Shown: positions 8,404 through 17,773, numbered from the stretch's first letter. The stretch: 64,000 bases of DNA from Caballeronia sp. SBC1 (GCF_011493005.1 NZ_CP049157.1:992001-1056000), one strand, 5' to 3'. A program made the numbers and translations. Notes: generated by a model not told the origin, from the sequence alone.

Positions 8404-9651
8404 ATGTTTTCCTGGTACCGGCAGGTTTCTAAAGGTGAGCGATACACGTTCTGGGCGTGTTTCGGCGGTTGGGCGCTGGACGCTCTTGATGTCCAGATGT
8501 TCAGTCTCGTCATCCCCGCGATCATTGCGGAATGGGGTATCAGCAAGACCCAGGCAGGTCTCGTGAGCGGCGTCACGCTGGTGGCATCGGCACTCGGTGG
8601 ATGGATCTGTGGTGCAGCGGCGGATCGGTACGGCCGCGTGAAAACCCTGCAGGTCACCGTAGTCTTTTTCTCCGTCTTCACGTTACTGTCTGCGTTCGCG
8701 CAGAACTATCCGCAGTTCATCGTGCTGAAAGCGCTACAGGGTTTTGGCTTCGGCGGCGAATGGGCAGCGGGCGCGGTGCTGATGGCCGAGACCATTCGCA
8801 ATGAGCATCGCGGTAAGGCAATGGGCGCCGTACAAAGCGCATGGGCCGTCGGCTGGGCCGCCGCCGTGCTGCTCTATGCGACCGTGTTTTCGTTCATGTC
8901 GCCCGATATCGGCTGGCGGGTGATGTTCGGCATCGGTATCTTGCCTGCACTCCTGATCATCTACATTCGCCGCAATGTGAAGGAACCGGCTGCACCCGCG
9001 CGCAAGGAGGCGGTCCTGAAGGACGGGAAGGAACGCACGCCACTTCTGTCGATCTTCGCGCCCGACGTAATACGCATGACTCTCATCGGCGGCGTGCTGG
9101 GCGTGGGCGCACACGGCGGGTACTCGGCGCTGACGACCTGGCTGCCGACCTACCTGAAGACCGAGCGTCATCTTTCGGTGCTGAGTACCGGCGGCTATCT
9201 GGCGGTGATTATCGCGGCGTTTTTCTTCGGCTGTCTGGCCGCGTCGCAGTTGCTGGACCGGATCGGGCGACGCCAGACCATCCTGCTGTTTTCCGTGTGC
9301 TGCGTAGGGACGGTGATCGTGTACCTGTTCGTGCCGCTCTCCAATCACGCCATGCTAGCGCTCGGCTTCCCGCTCGGTTTCTTCGCTGCAGGCATTCCGG
9401 CCAGTATGGGCGCGCTGTTCAACGAACTCTATCCACGCGGCACGCGCGGTACCGGCGTAGGCTTTTGCTACAACTTCGGACGTGTCGTATCCGCCGGATT
9501 CCCCGTGATGGTGGGACATCTGGCCGCGAAGTATTCGCTCGGATTCGCGATCGGCGTGGACGCGGTCTTCGCTTATGCGATCGTCGCTGTCAGCGTGATG
9601 ATGCTGCCGGAAACGCGCGGGCGCACGCTAGCCGAAGACGTTCCGGCATAG
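8404..9651 (+). CDS. MFS transporter (aromatic acid/sialate-type H+ symporter)
   Basis: 415 residues with 12 hydrophobic segments. It resembles the NanT/aromatic-acid:H+ symporter groups: GWALDALDVQMFSLVIPA in TM1, the AADRYGRVKTL loop between TM2 and TM3, and FGFGGEWAAGAVLMAE in TM4. It probably imports the substrate of the amidohydrolase encoded 7 bp downstream, most simply an aromatic-derived acid or lactone. The two genes form an operon behind the palindrome at 8308-8323. Confidence 0.8.
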   Translation: MFSWYRQVSKGERYTFWACFGGWALDALDVQMFSLVIPAIIAEWGISKTQAGLVSGVTLVASALGGWICGAAADRYGRVKTLQVTVVFFSVFTLLSAFAQNYPQFIVLKALQGFGFGGEWAAGAVLMAETIRNEHRGKAMGAVQSAWAVGWAAAVLLYATVFSFMSPDIGWRVMFGIGILPALLIIYIRRNVKEPAAPARKEAVLKDGKERTPLLSIFAPDVIRMTLIGGVLGVGAHGGYSALTTWLPTYLKTERHLSVLSTGGYLAVIIAAFFFGCLAASQLLDRIGRRQTILLFSVCCVGTVIVYLFVPLSNHAMLALGFPLGFFAAGIPASMGALFNELYPRGTRGTGVGFCYNFGRVVSAGFPVMVGHLAAKYSLGFAIGVDAVFAYAIVAVSVMMLPETRGRTLAEDVPA

Positions 9652-9657
9652 ATCGCT

Positions 9658-10491
9658 ATGACTGATAGTCTGGTTACCGGGATAGATTCGCACGCCCACG
9701 TCTTCACGCGGGATCTGCCGCTCGCGCCAGGCCGGCGTTATGCACCGGCCTACGACTCGACGCTCGAGCACTACCGGGCCATGCTCGCGAGCATCGGGAT
9801 GTCGCATGGCGTGCTGATCCAGCCCAGCTTCCTCGGCTTCGACAACAGCTATCTGCTCGCCTGTCTCGACGCGTACCCGCAGCAGTTGCGCGGCGTTGTC
9901 ATGGCCGATCCGGTGAATGCTCGTGGTTACATCGACGACTGGCATGCGCGGGGTGTCGTGGGAATTCGCGCGAACCTGATCGGCGCTCAACTGCCCGATT
10001 TCACCGATCAACACTGGAGCGCGCTGCTCTCGCGCATGGTCGCGCTCGACTGGCACCTCGAAATGCAGATCGATGCGGGCCGCCTGCACCAAGTAGCGCC
10101 CGCGTTGCTGGCAAGCGGCGTGCGGATCGTGATCGATCATTTCGGGCGGTTCGATCCCGCGCTCGGCATCAGCGACCCCGGCTTCGGTTACCTGGTCTTG
10201 TTGGGCCAGACACGGCGCGTGTGGCTCAAGGTATCCGCAGGGTATCGGGTGAGCGCGAAACCCGGAGATCCCGAAGCGACATTAGCCACGAGCGCCAGCG
10301 CCTGGTCCGAACTGCTGCCAGCGTTCGGCGTCGACCGCTTGCTCTGGGGCACCGACTGGCCACATACCCAGTTCGAACACGTCTGCAATCCACGACACGC
10401 GCTGCACGACCTGTATCGGCTTCTCACCTCCGAGTCTCATCGACAGGCGGTGTTGATCGACACGCCCACAGAGCTGTTTCACTTTAGCTAA
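9658..10491 (+). CDS. TIM-barrel amidohydrolase related to 2-pyrone-4,6-dicarboxylate lactonase
   Basis: 277 residues of the amidohydrolase_2 family. The metal-site motif is DSHAHVF near residue 10; further family signatures are HFGRFDP (about residue 160) and LLWGTDWPHTQF (about 226-237). Relatives hydrolyse lactones such as 2-pyrone-4,6-dicarboxylate (LigI) or sugar lactones. With the co-transcribed MFS carrier it suggests uptake and ring-opening of a lactone or a similar acid. The ATG lies 7 bp after the MFS stop codon. The exact substrate is not determinable from sequence. Confidence 0.8.
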   Translation: MTDSLVTGIDSHAHVFTRDLPLAPGRRYAPAYDSTLEHYRAMLASIGMSHGVLIQPSFLGFDNSYLLACLDAYPQQLRGVVMADPVNARGYIDDWHARGVVGIRANLIGAQLPDFTDQHWSALLSRMVALDWHLEMQIDAGRLHQVAPALLASGVRIVIDHFGRFDPALGISDPGFGYLVLLGQTRRVWLKVSAGYRVSAKPGDPEATLATSASAWSELLPAFGVDRLLWGTDWPHTQFEHVCNPRHALHDLYRLLTSESHRQAVLIDTPTELFHFS

Positions 10492-10540
10492 TTATTAGAA
10501 ATAGGAAAAAACCCTCAAGTCTTCGGCTTTCGGTCCGTTA

Positions 10541-10554
10541 AACATATATATGTT
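10541..10554. promoter_or_regulatory. Second copy of the AACATATATATGTT palindrome, upstream of the chemoreceptor
   Basis: A perfect 14-bp palindrome 24 bp upstream of the GTG start of the chemoreceptor gene. It shares 16 identical bases with the site at 8307-8322. This links transport, hydrolysis and taxis genes under one presumed regulator. Confidence 0.6.
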
Positions 10555-10577
10555 CATATCAATGAGGCCAACGGACA

Positions 10578-12134
10578 GTGTTTAAGAATCTTTCAATCAA
10601 GACAGGCTTGACCCTTGCGACAAGCGTGTTTGTCTTGTTGGTACTCGTTGTCGGAACCTGTTCTTTTGTTTCGCTGGGTCGCGCCAACCAGGCGTTAAGT
10701 GGCATGTACGAGCACGATCTGGCGGGCAGCACCGCGCTGACCCGCAGTTCCGAATTGCTGTTGCGTTGCCGCTCCGCGAAGAACCGGTTTGAATCACTGA
10801 CCGAGGACAACAAGGCCGACGCCGCCGCAAAACAACTGGCTACGGCCCACGAATACTGCAATGAGTCGCAAAAGCAGTGGGATGCGTTCGCTGCGTTGCC
10901 GGTAAGGGGCGATGCGCAAGCGCTCATTGCGGATGCCGCCGCCAAGCATGCCGCGATGATGCAAAAAGGCATCATGCCGGAGTTCGACGCGCTCGAAGCG
11001 AAAGACTTTGACGCATACAAACGTATACAGATGCAGTTCAGCAGTCCGCTCTACAACCAGTTCGATCAGCTTTCGCAGCCGTTGCTCGGTTACGTATCGT
11101 CACGTGCCCAGCAGCGTTTCGAAGGAGCGGAAACGACCGCGAACATCGTGAATACGGTACTGGTTGCCTGCGCGCTGCTGGCGCTGGTGATCGGCGTCAC
11201 CGTGAGGATTACGTTGACGCGTCTGGTCGTGAAGCCGATCACGGCGATGGCCGCAGACTTCGAGCGCATCGCCGGCGGCGATCTGCGCACGCCGATCATT
11301 GTGGAAAGCGACAACGAAATCGGCCAGTTGCAAGGCGCGTTGCGCCGCATGCAGACGGAGCTCGCGACAACGGTGCGGCACATTCGCCATTCAGCGGAAT
11401 CGATTACTGTCGCGGCCGGCGAGATTGCGTCGGGCAACACCGACCTGTCGGCGCGCACCGAGCAGCAAGCTGCGTCGTTGCAGGAAACCGCGGCGAGCAT
11501 GGAGCAGATCAGCGGCACCGTCGAGCGCAACGCCGACAACGCCAACCAGGCGGCCACGCTTGCGGCAAGTGCATCGACAATAGCGAGTCACGGGAGTGCG
11601 GTGGTCAACAACGTGATCTCGACCATGGCCGATATCTCGCAGAGTTCAGCGAAGATCGCGGACATCATTACGATCATTGAAGGAATCGCGTTCCAGACCA
11701 ACATACTGGCGCTCAACGCGGCCGTGGAAGCCGCGCGTGCCGGCGAGGAAGGACGGGGCTTTGCGGTCGTGGCGGGCGAAGTGCGCAACCTCGCGCAACG
11801 TTCGTCGAGCGCGGCGAAAGAGATCAAGGCCTTGATCGATACATCGGTGGAGCGGGTGAGCGCGGGCTCGGGGCTCGTTGGAGAAGCGGGCACGACGATG
11901 ACCCAGATCACGCAAGCCGTGCAGCGCGTGACCGACATCATGAGCGAGATCTCGGCGGCATCCGGCGAGCAGAGCCGGGGCATCAGCCAGGTCGCTACCG
12001 CCGTCACGCAGATGGACGAGGTCACGCAGCAGAACGCCGCGCTGGTGGAGGAGGCCGCGGCGGCCGCGCAATCGCTGGAAGATCAGGCGAAGTCGCTGAA
12101 AGACGCACTCGCGATTTTCAGCGTCAGCCAGTGA
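10578..12134 (+). CDS. Methyl-accepting chemotaxis protein
   Basis: A 518-residue transmembrane chemoreceptor. TM1 lies at about residues 12-33. A periplasmic four-helix-bundle domain of ~155 residues and TM2 (about 190-210) follow, then a HAMP domain (about 213-265). The cytoplasmic signalling helix has the conserved hairpin tip around [20 protein letters not shown]. There is no C-terminal NWETF-type tether for CheR/CheB. It starts with GTG behind a GAGG ribosome-binding site. The shared palindrome upstream suggests it senses a compound related to the substrate of the adjacent MFS/amidohydrolase operon. Confidence 0.9.
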   Translation: MFKNLSIKTGLTLATSVFVLLVLVVGTCSFVSLGRANQALSGMYEHDLAGSTALTRSSELLLRCRSAKNRFESLTEDNKADAAAKQLATAHEYCNESQKQWDAFAALPVRGDAQALIADAAAKHAAMMQKGIMPEFDALEAKDFDAYKRIQMQFSSPLYNQFDQLSQPLLGYVSSRAQQRFEGAETTANIVNTVLVACALLALVIGVTVRITLTRLVVKPITAMAADFERIAGGDLRTPIIVESDNEIGQLQGALRRMQTELATTVRHIRHSAESITVAAGEIASGNTDLSARTEQQAASLQETAASMEQISGTVERNADNANQAATLAASASTIASHGSAVVNNVISTMADISQSSAKIADIITIIEGIAFQTNILALNAAVEAARAGEEGRGFAVVAGEVRNLAQRSSSAAKEIKALIDTSVERVSAGSGLVGEAGTTMTQITQAVQRVTDIMSEISAASGEQSRGISQVATAVTQMDEVTQQNAALVEEAAAAAQSLEDQAKSLKDALAIFSVSQ

Positions 12135-12138
12135 GCAT

Positions 12139-12159
12139 GGAGGGCCTGAACGGCCTTCC
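12139..12159. terminator. Hairpin between the convergent chemoreceptor and GntR genes
   Basis: An 8-bp stem (GGAGGGCC with GGCCTTCC, one G-U pair) and a 5-nt loop sit 5 bp after the chemoreceptor stop. There is no T-tract on the plus side. It may serve both convergent genes. Confidence 0.45.
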
Positions 12160-12170
12160 TCAAGCGTGGC

Positions 12171-12920
12171 TCAGCGGATTTCCGACTGATACAGGAACTG
12201 GCTCGCGGGGCCGCGCGAGCGACGCCATTCGAGCGGATGGCGGTCGTATCCATAGGCTAGCCGTTCGATCACCACGATCGGCGTGCCCTTCTCAATTCCA
12301 AGCAGCTTTGCGTGCTTCACGCTTGCTGCTTCGACCGTCAAGGTTTCCGTAGCCGACGCCACGACCTGATTGCATTTCGCTTCGTACACCGGATAAAGCA
12401 GGTCGCCGATAGAGTCGAGCGGCAGGTCGGCGAACGCTGCGAAACGGTCGAGCGGCAGCCAGATGTCCTCAGTCAGGACTGGCGCGTCCTCGATCAAGCG
12501 CAACCGCGCCATCTGGATCACGTTGGCGCCGGGCGCGATCCGCAGCGCTGCAGCGACAGCGGCCGGCGCCTCCACCACGCTGCGTTTTAGAATCTGGCTC
12601 GTTGGAATCCGCCGTTCGCCAGACTTGCTCTGAAAGCGGAAGAACCGGAACAGCGAGCCATCGAAGCTCGCGCGCCGGACAAACGTGCCGCGCCCCTGAT
12701 AACGTTCGAGCAGTCCTTCGGCGACCAGCAAGTCGATCGCCTTGCGCACGGTTCCAACGGCGAGATCAAAGCTCTGGGCAAGTTCCTGTTCGGTGGGAAT
12801 AGCGTCGCCGGGTTGCCAGCGGCGTGCGGCTATGTTCGACGCAAGCTCATCGCGCAGGCGTTGGTATCGGGGGAGTCGGGTATCGGCTTGCATTCGTGAT
12901 CTTCGGTGTAATACATGCAC
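12171..12920 (-). CDS. UTRA-domain GntR (HutC subfamily) transcriptional regulator
   Basis: 249 residues: an N-terminal winged helix (about residues 15-80, with IPTEQELAQSFDLAVGTVRKA) and a C-terminal UTRA ligand-binding domain (about 95-240, with RLIEDAPVLTEDIWLP). HutC-type regulators repress catabolic operons and respond to a pathway intermediate. It is convergent with the chemoreceptor gene and is the nearest regulator to the two AACATATATATGTT palindromes, so it is the best candidate for binding them. ATACA and TGTAT arms at 12911-12930, across its own start, may be a separate autoregulatory site. Confidence 0.85.
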   Translation of the reverse strand: MHVLHRRSRMQADTRLPRYQRLRDELASNIAARRWQPGDAIPTEQELAQSFDLAVGTVRKAIDLLVAEGLLERYQGRGTFVRRASFDGSLFRFFRFQSKSGERRIPTSQILKRSVVEAPAAVAAALRIAPGANVIQMARLRLIEDAPVLTEDIWLPLDRFAAFADLPLDSIGDLLYPVYEAKCNQVVASATETLTVEAASVKHAKLLGIEKGTPIVVIERLAYGYDRHPLEWRRSRGPASQFLYQSEIR

Positions 12921-13045
12921 AGGATTGTATGACTTCCCCGTGACTTATTGGGTCAAATTGCGTTGCCATGCAAGTTGGCCCGTTGCGCGCTCAGTCGGTG
13001 CAGTCACGGCCTGATACGGCGCTTGCCTGGCGATGAAGCAATTAC

Positions 13046-13582
13046 TCAGATCGCGCTGAGAGCGCAACAGTATCGAATCTCGGTCAACCACTTGCCGCCG
13101 AGTTGAACGCCTCTGCTTGAGTTGTCGCAGACAAAGCCGCTTCGCTTATAAAAGGCCCGCGCGCGACGATTGTCCAGTAAGACCCACAGGGCGACGTCCG
13201 TGTATCCGGCGGACAGCAGCGCGTGGCGCGCAGCGTCGATCAATCGCTTGCCGATGCCCTTGCGCCAGAAAGCCGGGGCGATGTAAAGCGTCTCTACTTC
13301 GGCCCAGCGATGATCCTTGTCCGCGTCCCGTGAGTCGCCGAATGCGACCCAGCCTAGAATCGTTTCGACGGCGTCAGCGTCGGCATCGCAATGAGCGACC
13401 AGCACCCGCGGTCTTCCCGCGACGATGGACCTCCGCCATGCCTCCCTCCGCTGCGTCACAGCCAGATTGGCCAGATAGACCTCGGGCAAGATTCCCCGAT
13501 AAGCCGCCTGCCATGAGTCAACGTGGATTGTGGCAATAGCCTGCGCGTCTTCGACCGTGGCCTCGCGTATTCCAACAAGCAT
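13046..13582 (-). CDS. GNAT family N-acetyltransferase
   Basis: 178 residues from the ATG at 13582 (MLVGIREATVEDAQAIATIH), the standard beginning of a GNAT domain. The acetyl-CoA loop is PAFWRKGIGKRLI, and LLDNRRARAFYKRSGF is the typical C-terminal helix-strand. The frame is open further upstream (to 13678), but those residues do not look like part of the domain. The small-molecule or protein substrate is unknown. It lies 73 bp downstream of a second GNAT gene on the same strand, so the two may share a transcript. Confidence 0.8.
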   Translation of the reverse strand: MLVGIREATVEDAQAIATIHVDSWQAAYRGILPEVYLANLAVTQRREAWRRSIVAGRPRVLVAHCDADADAVETILGWVAFGDSRDADKDHRWAEVETLYIAPAFWRKGIGKRLIDAARHALLSAGYTDVALWVLLDNRRARAFYKRSGFVCDNSSRGVQLGGKWLTEIRYCCALSAI

Positions 13583-13655
13583 GATCGAATGGTCCCGTCT
13601 GCAAACTTGACGAAGAAATAATAGCAGTTGAGGAAGACGAAGCCGGCTATCTGCG

Positions 13656-14129
13656 CTACCCACTTTTCGGAGAAACATCCACCATCACCTTCGCGTGCGT
13701 AGCGGAGTTCTCGTCTACTTGAGAAAACCCGCATCGCGCGTAGAAGTCGGCGCCCGCTTGCGTGTCAGTCGACAAACGGACGAGCCGAAACTTTCCTGAT
13801 GCATGCTGTAAAAGCGCATCGACCAGCGCGGCTCCAATCCCGCGCCGCCGGACAGAAGGGGCTACATACACGCGTCGTAGCCTTCCGACATCGCCCGCCG
13901 AAAGATAAGGGTCGATCGTCAGGCCGCCCATGCCGATCATGCGCCCGCCCTCGAACGCTCCAAGCAAACACTCCCCGGGCTTGTCGAACCGGTTCGTGCC
14001 GCTTCGCCATTCGGCAACTAACCGAGTCATGAAGTTGAAGCCTTCGCAGGCAGCCAAAGCCTCAAGCTCTTCCACCTCGGGCGGCAGCACCGGGATCCGC
14101 GTAATCGTTGTGCCAAGTGTCATCGCCAT
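13656..14129 (-). CDS. GNAT family N-acetyltransferase
   Basis: A 157-residue protein with a full GNAT core: VGRLRRVYVAPSVRRRGIGAALV holds the beta-4 strand and acetyl-CoA loop (two adjoining blocks, LRRVYVAP and RRRGIGAAL), and DTQAGADFYARCGF is the C-terminal signature. It resembles PA4866/MarR-fused acetyltransferase domains only in general fold. The substrate is unknown. It is the upstream member of a tandem pair of GNAT genes on this strand. Confidence 0.8.
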   Translation of the reverse strand: MAMTLGTTITRIPVLPPEVEELEALAACEGFNFMTRLVAEWRSGTNRFDKPGECLLGAFEGGRMIGMGGLTIDPYLSAGDVGRLRRVYVAPSVRRRGIGAALVDALLQHASGKFRLVRLSTDTQAGADFYARCGFSQVDENSATHAKVMVDVSPKSG

Positions 14130-14469
14130 CCTGCCTTCGCGGTATGTTCTCTACGACGGTGGTGTTTAAAGTCCCAGTTTATCGAATGCCCACTGCTGGC
14201 CCAACAAGCGACCAAGCCGTGAATAAGCACGTCGACGCCCCGCAGCAATCGGTCCCGCGTCGCCGATGTTTAACGCCTTATGCGCGCGTCCCCGAAAGAA
14301 ATTTTCTGTTCCTTCAGGTTTCACACGCATAGACTCCGTATAGCGTGAACTTCATACTTGCTTAATCCGTGCGGCTTTCGAGATTGCGGGATTTCGGGGC
14401 TGAAGACCGCTGTTGCAGGGCGGGTTACCGATAAGCATCGGAAGTCACGCTCCCACGATGAGAGGCCAT
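14130..14469. other. Intergenic region before the SH3-domain gene
   Basis: About 340 bp between divergent genes. Apart from an AGAGG ribosome-binding site just before 14470, I see no recognisable element. Confidence 0.4.
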
Positions 14470-15237
14470 ATGCGAAAACAATTGCTTCAATGGGGTTGTA
14501 TTGGATTTGCAGGGTTGCTGGCGCTGCCCGGCGTGGCATTCGCGCAGCAGCAGGCGTACACGAATGGCCCGGTCAACATGCGTGCCGGACCCGCGGGCGA
14601 CTATCCGATCGTGACTCAGTTGCCAGGCGGCGTGCCCGTCACGGTCATGGGTTGCATCAGCGGCTACACATGGTGCGACGTCGTGGTGCCAAACTTGCGC
14701 GGCTGGGTCTACGCGGGGCGTCTCAGCTATCCGTATCAGGGCGGCAATGTGCCTATCCTGACTTACGGAACCACGATCGGCTTGCCTATTGTGACGTTTT
14801 CCATCGGTTCTTATTGGGGCAGTTATTACCGCGGCCGCCCTTGGTATAACCAGCAATCACGCTGGGCAAATCGCCCGCCGCCGCGCCCCGGTCCCGGCCG
14901 TCCGCCCGGTTATGGCGGACGTCCTCCGCCAGGACCACAGCCCGGTCACGGCGCTGGCGGCCGTCCTCCGGGCCCACCACCGGGACAAGGTGCTGGCGGG
15001 CGCCCTCCCGGACCACCGCCGGGCCACGGCGCTGGCGGCCGTCCTCCGGGGCCACCGCCGGGTCAAGGTGCGGGTGGCCGTCCTCCAGGACAGCCAGGCG
15101 GCGGTGGGCGCCCTTCGGGACCACCACCCGGTCATGGCGGCGGTGGAGGAAATGGTGGCGGTCACGGCGGCGGCGGTGGACAAGGCGGTGGCGGTGGCCG
15201 CGGTGGTGGAAACAACCAGCAGCAGCAGCACGGATAA
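14470..15237 (+). CDS. Exported bacterial SH3-domain protein with Pro/Gly repeat tail
   Basis: 255 residues. A signal peptide ends at about AFA/QQQ (residues 1-22). A bacterial SH3 domain follows (about 25-85), with the typical NMRAGPAGDYPIVTQLP start and GWVYAGRLSY end. The last ~120 residues are low-complexity, built from near-identical units of the form GRPPGPPPG(Q/H)GAG and ending in Gly-rich and Gln-rich runs. The ATG at 14470 has AGAGG six bases upstream; a longer start at 14413 or 14458 is less likely. SH3b domains bind peptidoglycan stem peptides, so an envelope role is probable. The tail is an extended, possibly surface-crossing region. Confidence 0.75.
   Translation: MRKQLLQWGCIGFAGLLALPGVAFAQQQAYTNGPVNMRAGPAGDYPIVTQLPGGVPVTVMGCISGYTWCDVVVPNLRGWVYAGRLSYPYQGGNVPILTYGTTIGLPIVTFSIGSYWGSYYRGRPWYNQQSRWANRPPPRPGPGRPPGYGGRPPPGPQPGHGAGGRPPGPPPGQGAGGRPPGPPPGHGAGGRPPGPPPGQGAGGRPPGQPGGGGRPSGPPPGHGGGGGNGGGHGGGGGQGGGGGRGGGNNQQQQHG
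14930..15120 (+). repeat. Tandem coding repeat (Pro/Gly units) in the SH3 protein
   Basis: Roughly five degenerate units of about 39 bp encode GRPPGPPPG(Q/H)GAG. Unit boundaries are read by eye. Such arrays change length by slippage, so the tail may vary between strains. Confidence 0.6.
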
Positions 15238-15459
15238 CTGCGATCTTTCGCCAGTCGCGGGCAGCGGCACGGATCTGCGCCTGCAGCAACACGCAAGCGA
15301 CGCCAGAATCATCAAAGGTTTAGCGTCGCTTGCGCCCGCGCCACACGCTCGGAAAATTCACCTTCCCGACCAAGCGCCCGTTTTCGCGGGGGCTTGGAGC
15401 ATCGATAAAAAAACGATACCCGTGCAACGCGGGATCGAAGAACACTCGAGCCAGGACCC

Positions 15460-16377
15460 ATGCTGCAAGCCAATGCTTCAACGCGACATGCCAGCCGTAA
15501 GACTTTCGCCGCCAAGATGGCCTTCGTCCTGCTCTGGTCGGGAGGCTTTCCGATAGCGAAACTGGCGGTCGGATATGCACCGCCGCTCACCTTGCTGGCG
15601 TTGCGCTATGGATGCACCGTTTGCCTGCTTATCCCACTGTTCATCATCACCAAACCTGCGCTGCCGAAAAGCCGAACTGACTGGATACATGCATGCGTGG
15701 TCGGGTTCCTCGTGCAGGTGGTCTACTTCGGCCTGAGTTACCTCGCCTTCAAAGCGGGAGCGTCAGCAGGCGTGGTGGCGGTCATCGTGTCGCTACAGCC
15801 TGTGCTTGTGGCTGCGCTGGCACCGCGACTCGTCGGTGAACGCGTGCGCGCCCGGCAATGGCTAGGTCTGATGCTCGGGCTTGTTGGGGCGACCGGCGTG
15901 ATTGTTGCCCGATCGAGTCTGTCGGTGCATTCGGTCTCGGGTCTGCTGCTTGCAATCGGCGCATTGATCGGAATGACATCTGCTTTGCTCTATGAAAAGC
16001 GCTTCGGTGTCGGCCAACATCCGGTGACGGCAAACCTGATCCAGTATGCGATTGGCCTCGTGTTTTGCGCACCGTTGGCACTATTGCTGGAAGATGCTCA
16101 TGTGCAATGGACCGGGACGTTTATTGCTGCGCTGGGTTATCTCGTGATCGGCAACTCGCTGATTGCCATCACGTTGTTGCTTGCGTTGGTTCGCGCGGGG
16201 CAGGCGTCGAAGATCGCGTCATTGTTCTTCTTTATTCCGCCGATGGCCGCAGTGCTCTCGTCGTTGTTATTGAAGGAAGTCATGCCACCGCTGGCATGGG
16301 GAGCAATGGTGTTTGCGGTGGCGGGCGTGGCGCTCGCCACCTGGTCGACATCAAGTGCGAAACCGCGAAAAACGTGA
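15460..16377 (+). CDS. EamA (DMT superfamily) permease
   Basis: A 305-residue membrane protein with ten hydrophobic segments and the duplicated EamA fold. The first repeat starts at FVLLWSGGFPIAKLAV (about residue 23). The second ends with SLFFFIPPMAAVLSSLLL and EVMPPLAWGAMVFAVAGV. Family members mostly export amino acids or other metabolites. The gene is monocistronic, with no neighbour that hints at the substrate. Confidence 0.85.
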   Translation: MLQANASTRHASRKTFAAKMAFVLLWSGGFPIAKLAVGYAPPLTLLALRYGCTVCLLIPLFIITKPALPKSRTDWIHACVVGFLVQVVYFGLSYLAFKAGASAGVVAVIVSLQPVLVAALAPRLVGERVRARQWLGLMLGLVGATGVIVARSSLSVHSVSGLLLAIGALIGMTSALLYEKRFGVGQHPVTANLIQYAIGLVFCAPLALLLEDAHVQWTGTFIAALGYLVIGNSLIAITLLLALVRAGQASKIASLFFFIPPMAAVLSSLLLKEVMPPLAWGAMVFAVAGVALATWSTSSAKPRKT

Positions 16378-16752
16378 CAACAACGCGGGCCGCGCTGGTG
16401 CGTCAAACGCCCATTTTCAATGCCTACCTTCATAGCGATATTGACGGATGGTTGTTCGCACACGTCGCGGGATGCCTTGCATTTTATTGGAGCACTGTGA
16501 CGAAGCATGTTTCGTTGTCCAGTCGTTTCCCTGCTCAAACGCTTTTGATCAATCTCAACAGACCGCGAGCCGCAGTGGCGAAACGTTGGTCGCTACCTTT
16601 GCAAAAGATCGTGCAGCAACCGCTACTAAAAACGGAACACTCGAACGATTGTGTAGCAGACCGAAACCAAGGCGTGGAAGGAAGGAAAAAGATTTGAGCC
16701 GCATGAACTTCAGCAGATACTAAGGACCATTCAATCTCCAGGGCGTCTGACG
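16378..16752. other. Intergenic stretch without recognised content
   Basis: About 375 bp of lower coding quality between the EamA gene and the adhesin remnant. Open frames here lack ribosome-binding sites and familiar motifs. I see no repeat or hairpin worth calling. Confidence 0.4.
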
Positions 16753-17126
16753 ATGTCACATGAATGGTCGAATAAACGAAGAGAAAAGCAGTCTTTCGCG
16801 CAGCAACTATACGTAGCGTTGGTGCTAGCTTCCTGCATGAATGTCCCCGCTTTTGCAGATTGCAACGTCCTGAGCGGTGGTCCAGCGGGTATTGCAACGG
16901 TAACGCTTCCCACGAATCTGACGGTTCCCCGCGACGGAATCGTGGGAACGATTCTCTATGACAGCAACTGGGTCTCGACACCCGACACTAAAACCGGTTG
17001 TTCAGGCAGCTCGGCGGTCACTCGCGGGCCAGCGCATTGACCCCTGTTCCGGGACAGGCCGGCGTCTACAAAACCGGACTGATGAGAACCGGGGACAGGC
17101 TAAACGCCCGGCGATAAGCGCCAATA
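16753..17126 (+). pseudogene. Remnant of a fimbrial adhesin (chaperone-usher tip) gene
   Basis: The first frame encodes 95 residues: a signal-peptide-like start (QLYVALVLASCMNVPAFA) followed by GGPAGIATVTLPTNLTVPRDG and ILYDSNW, like the N-terminal lectin domain of fimbrial tip adhesins. It hits a stop at 17040. In the next frame the sequence continues as LTPVPGQAGVYKTGL, the segment expected to follow in such adhesins, then ends again near 17120. A full adhesin is over 300 residues and no pilin, chaperone or usher gene is nearby, so this is a frameshifted, truncated relic. Confidence 0.6.
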
Positions 17127-17336
17127 TTGGCGTGGCTACGGGTAAAGCCTTGGTAATTCGTTCGCCACGCCCTGCGACAACAACGACGAATAAGCGCCCC
17201 CAGTCCCCAGCGCGAGCGAGACAACCGTCCTACTAGGTGTTTAACCCGAGCAAACTCCGACGCGGTAATAACCCGCTATTACCCGCTTTTGTGTCAACGT
17301 TGCATACTGAAGCGACGCTATGACACGAGTCCCGGC

Positions 17337-17732
17337 ATGTCTAAATTCCTTCACCTCATGATCCGCGTTCAGGCGCTGGATCCTTCCATCGCGTTCTATC
17401 AGGACGCGTTCGGCATGCGCGAGTCGCATCGTCTTGACTTCGATACCTTCACGCTCGTTTATCTCCGCGATCCCGAGACCGGCGCCGAGATCGAACTCAC
17501 ACTGAACAAAGGCACGATCACGCCCTACACGCACGGTACGGGTTACGGCCACGTGGCATTCGCTGTCGACGGCATTGAAGCATTCCGCGACCGTCTGCTG
17601 AACCAAGGTATGCAACCCGGCGACCTGAAATCGCTGACACATGACGGCGCCATCGCCGCCCGCTTTTTCTTCATCACCGATCCCGATGGCTACAAGATCG
17701 AGGTGCTATCCAGGGAGGGTCACTACGTATGA
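17337..17732 (+). CDS. gloA: Lactoylglutathione lyase (glyoxalase I)-like protein
   Basis: 131 residues of the VOC superfamily, close to the bacterial nickel-type glyoxalase I in length. The four expected metal ligands are visible in order: His in KFLHLMIRV, Glu in AEIELTLN, His in GYGHVAF and Glu in GYKIEVLS. It would convert the methylglyoxal-glutathione hemithioacetal to S-lactoylglutathione in the cytoplasm. The ATG at 17337 matches the family start; the frame is open slightly further upstream. It lies 41 bp upstream of the dehydrogenase operon and may be cotranscribed. A paralogue acting on another thioester cannot be excluded. Confidence 0.8.
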   Translation: MSKFLHLMIRVQALDPSIAFYQDAFGMRESHRLDFDTFTLVYLRDPETGAEIELTLNKGTITPYTHGTGYGHVAFAVDGIEAFRDRLLNQGMQPGDLKSLTHDGAIAARFFFITDPDGYKIEVLSREGHYV

Positions 17733-17773
17733 ACTGACGCTGGGGCTGTACACACTATAAAAGGAGACAAATC

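Noticed and set aside
14930..15240. Repeat array that could be taken for CRISPR or intergenic satellite
   Set aside because: The units are in frame within a signal-peptide-bearing SH3 protein and have no spacers of unique sequence.
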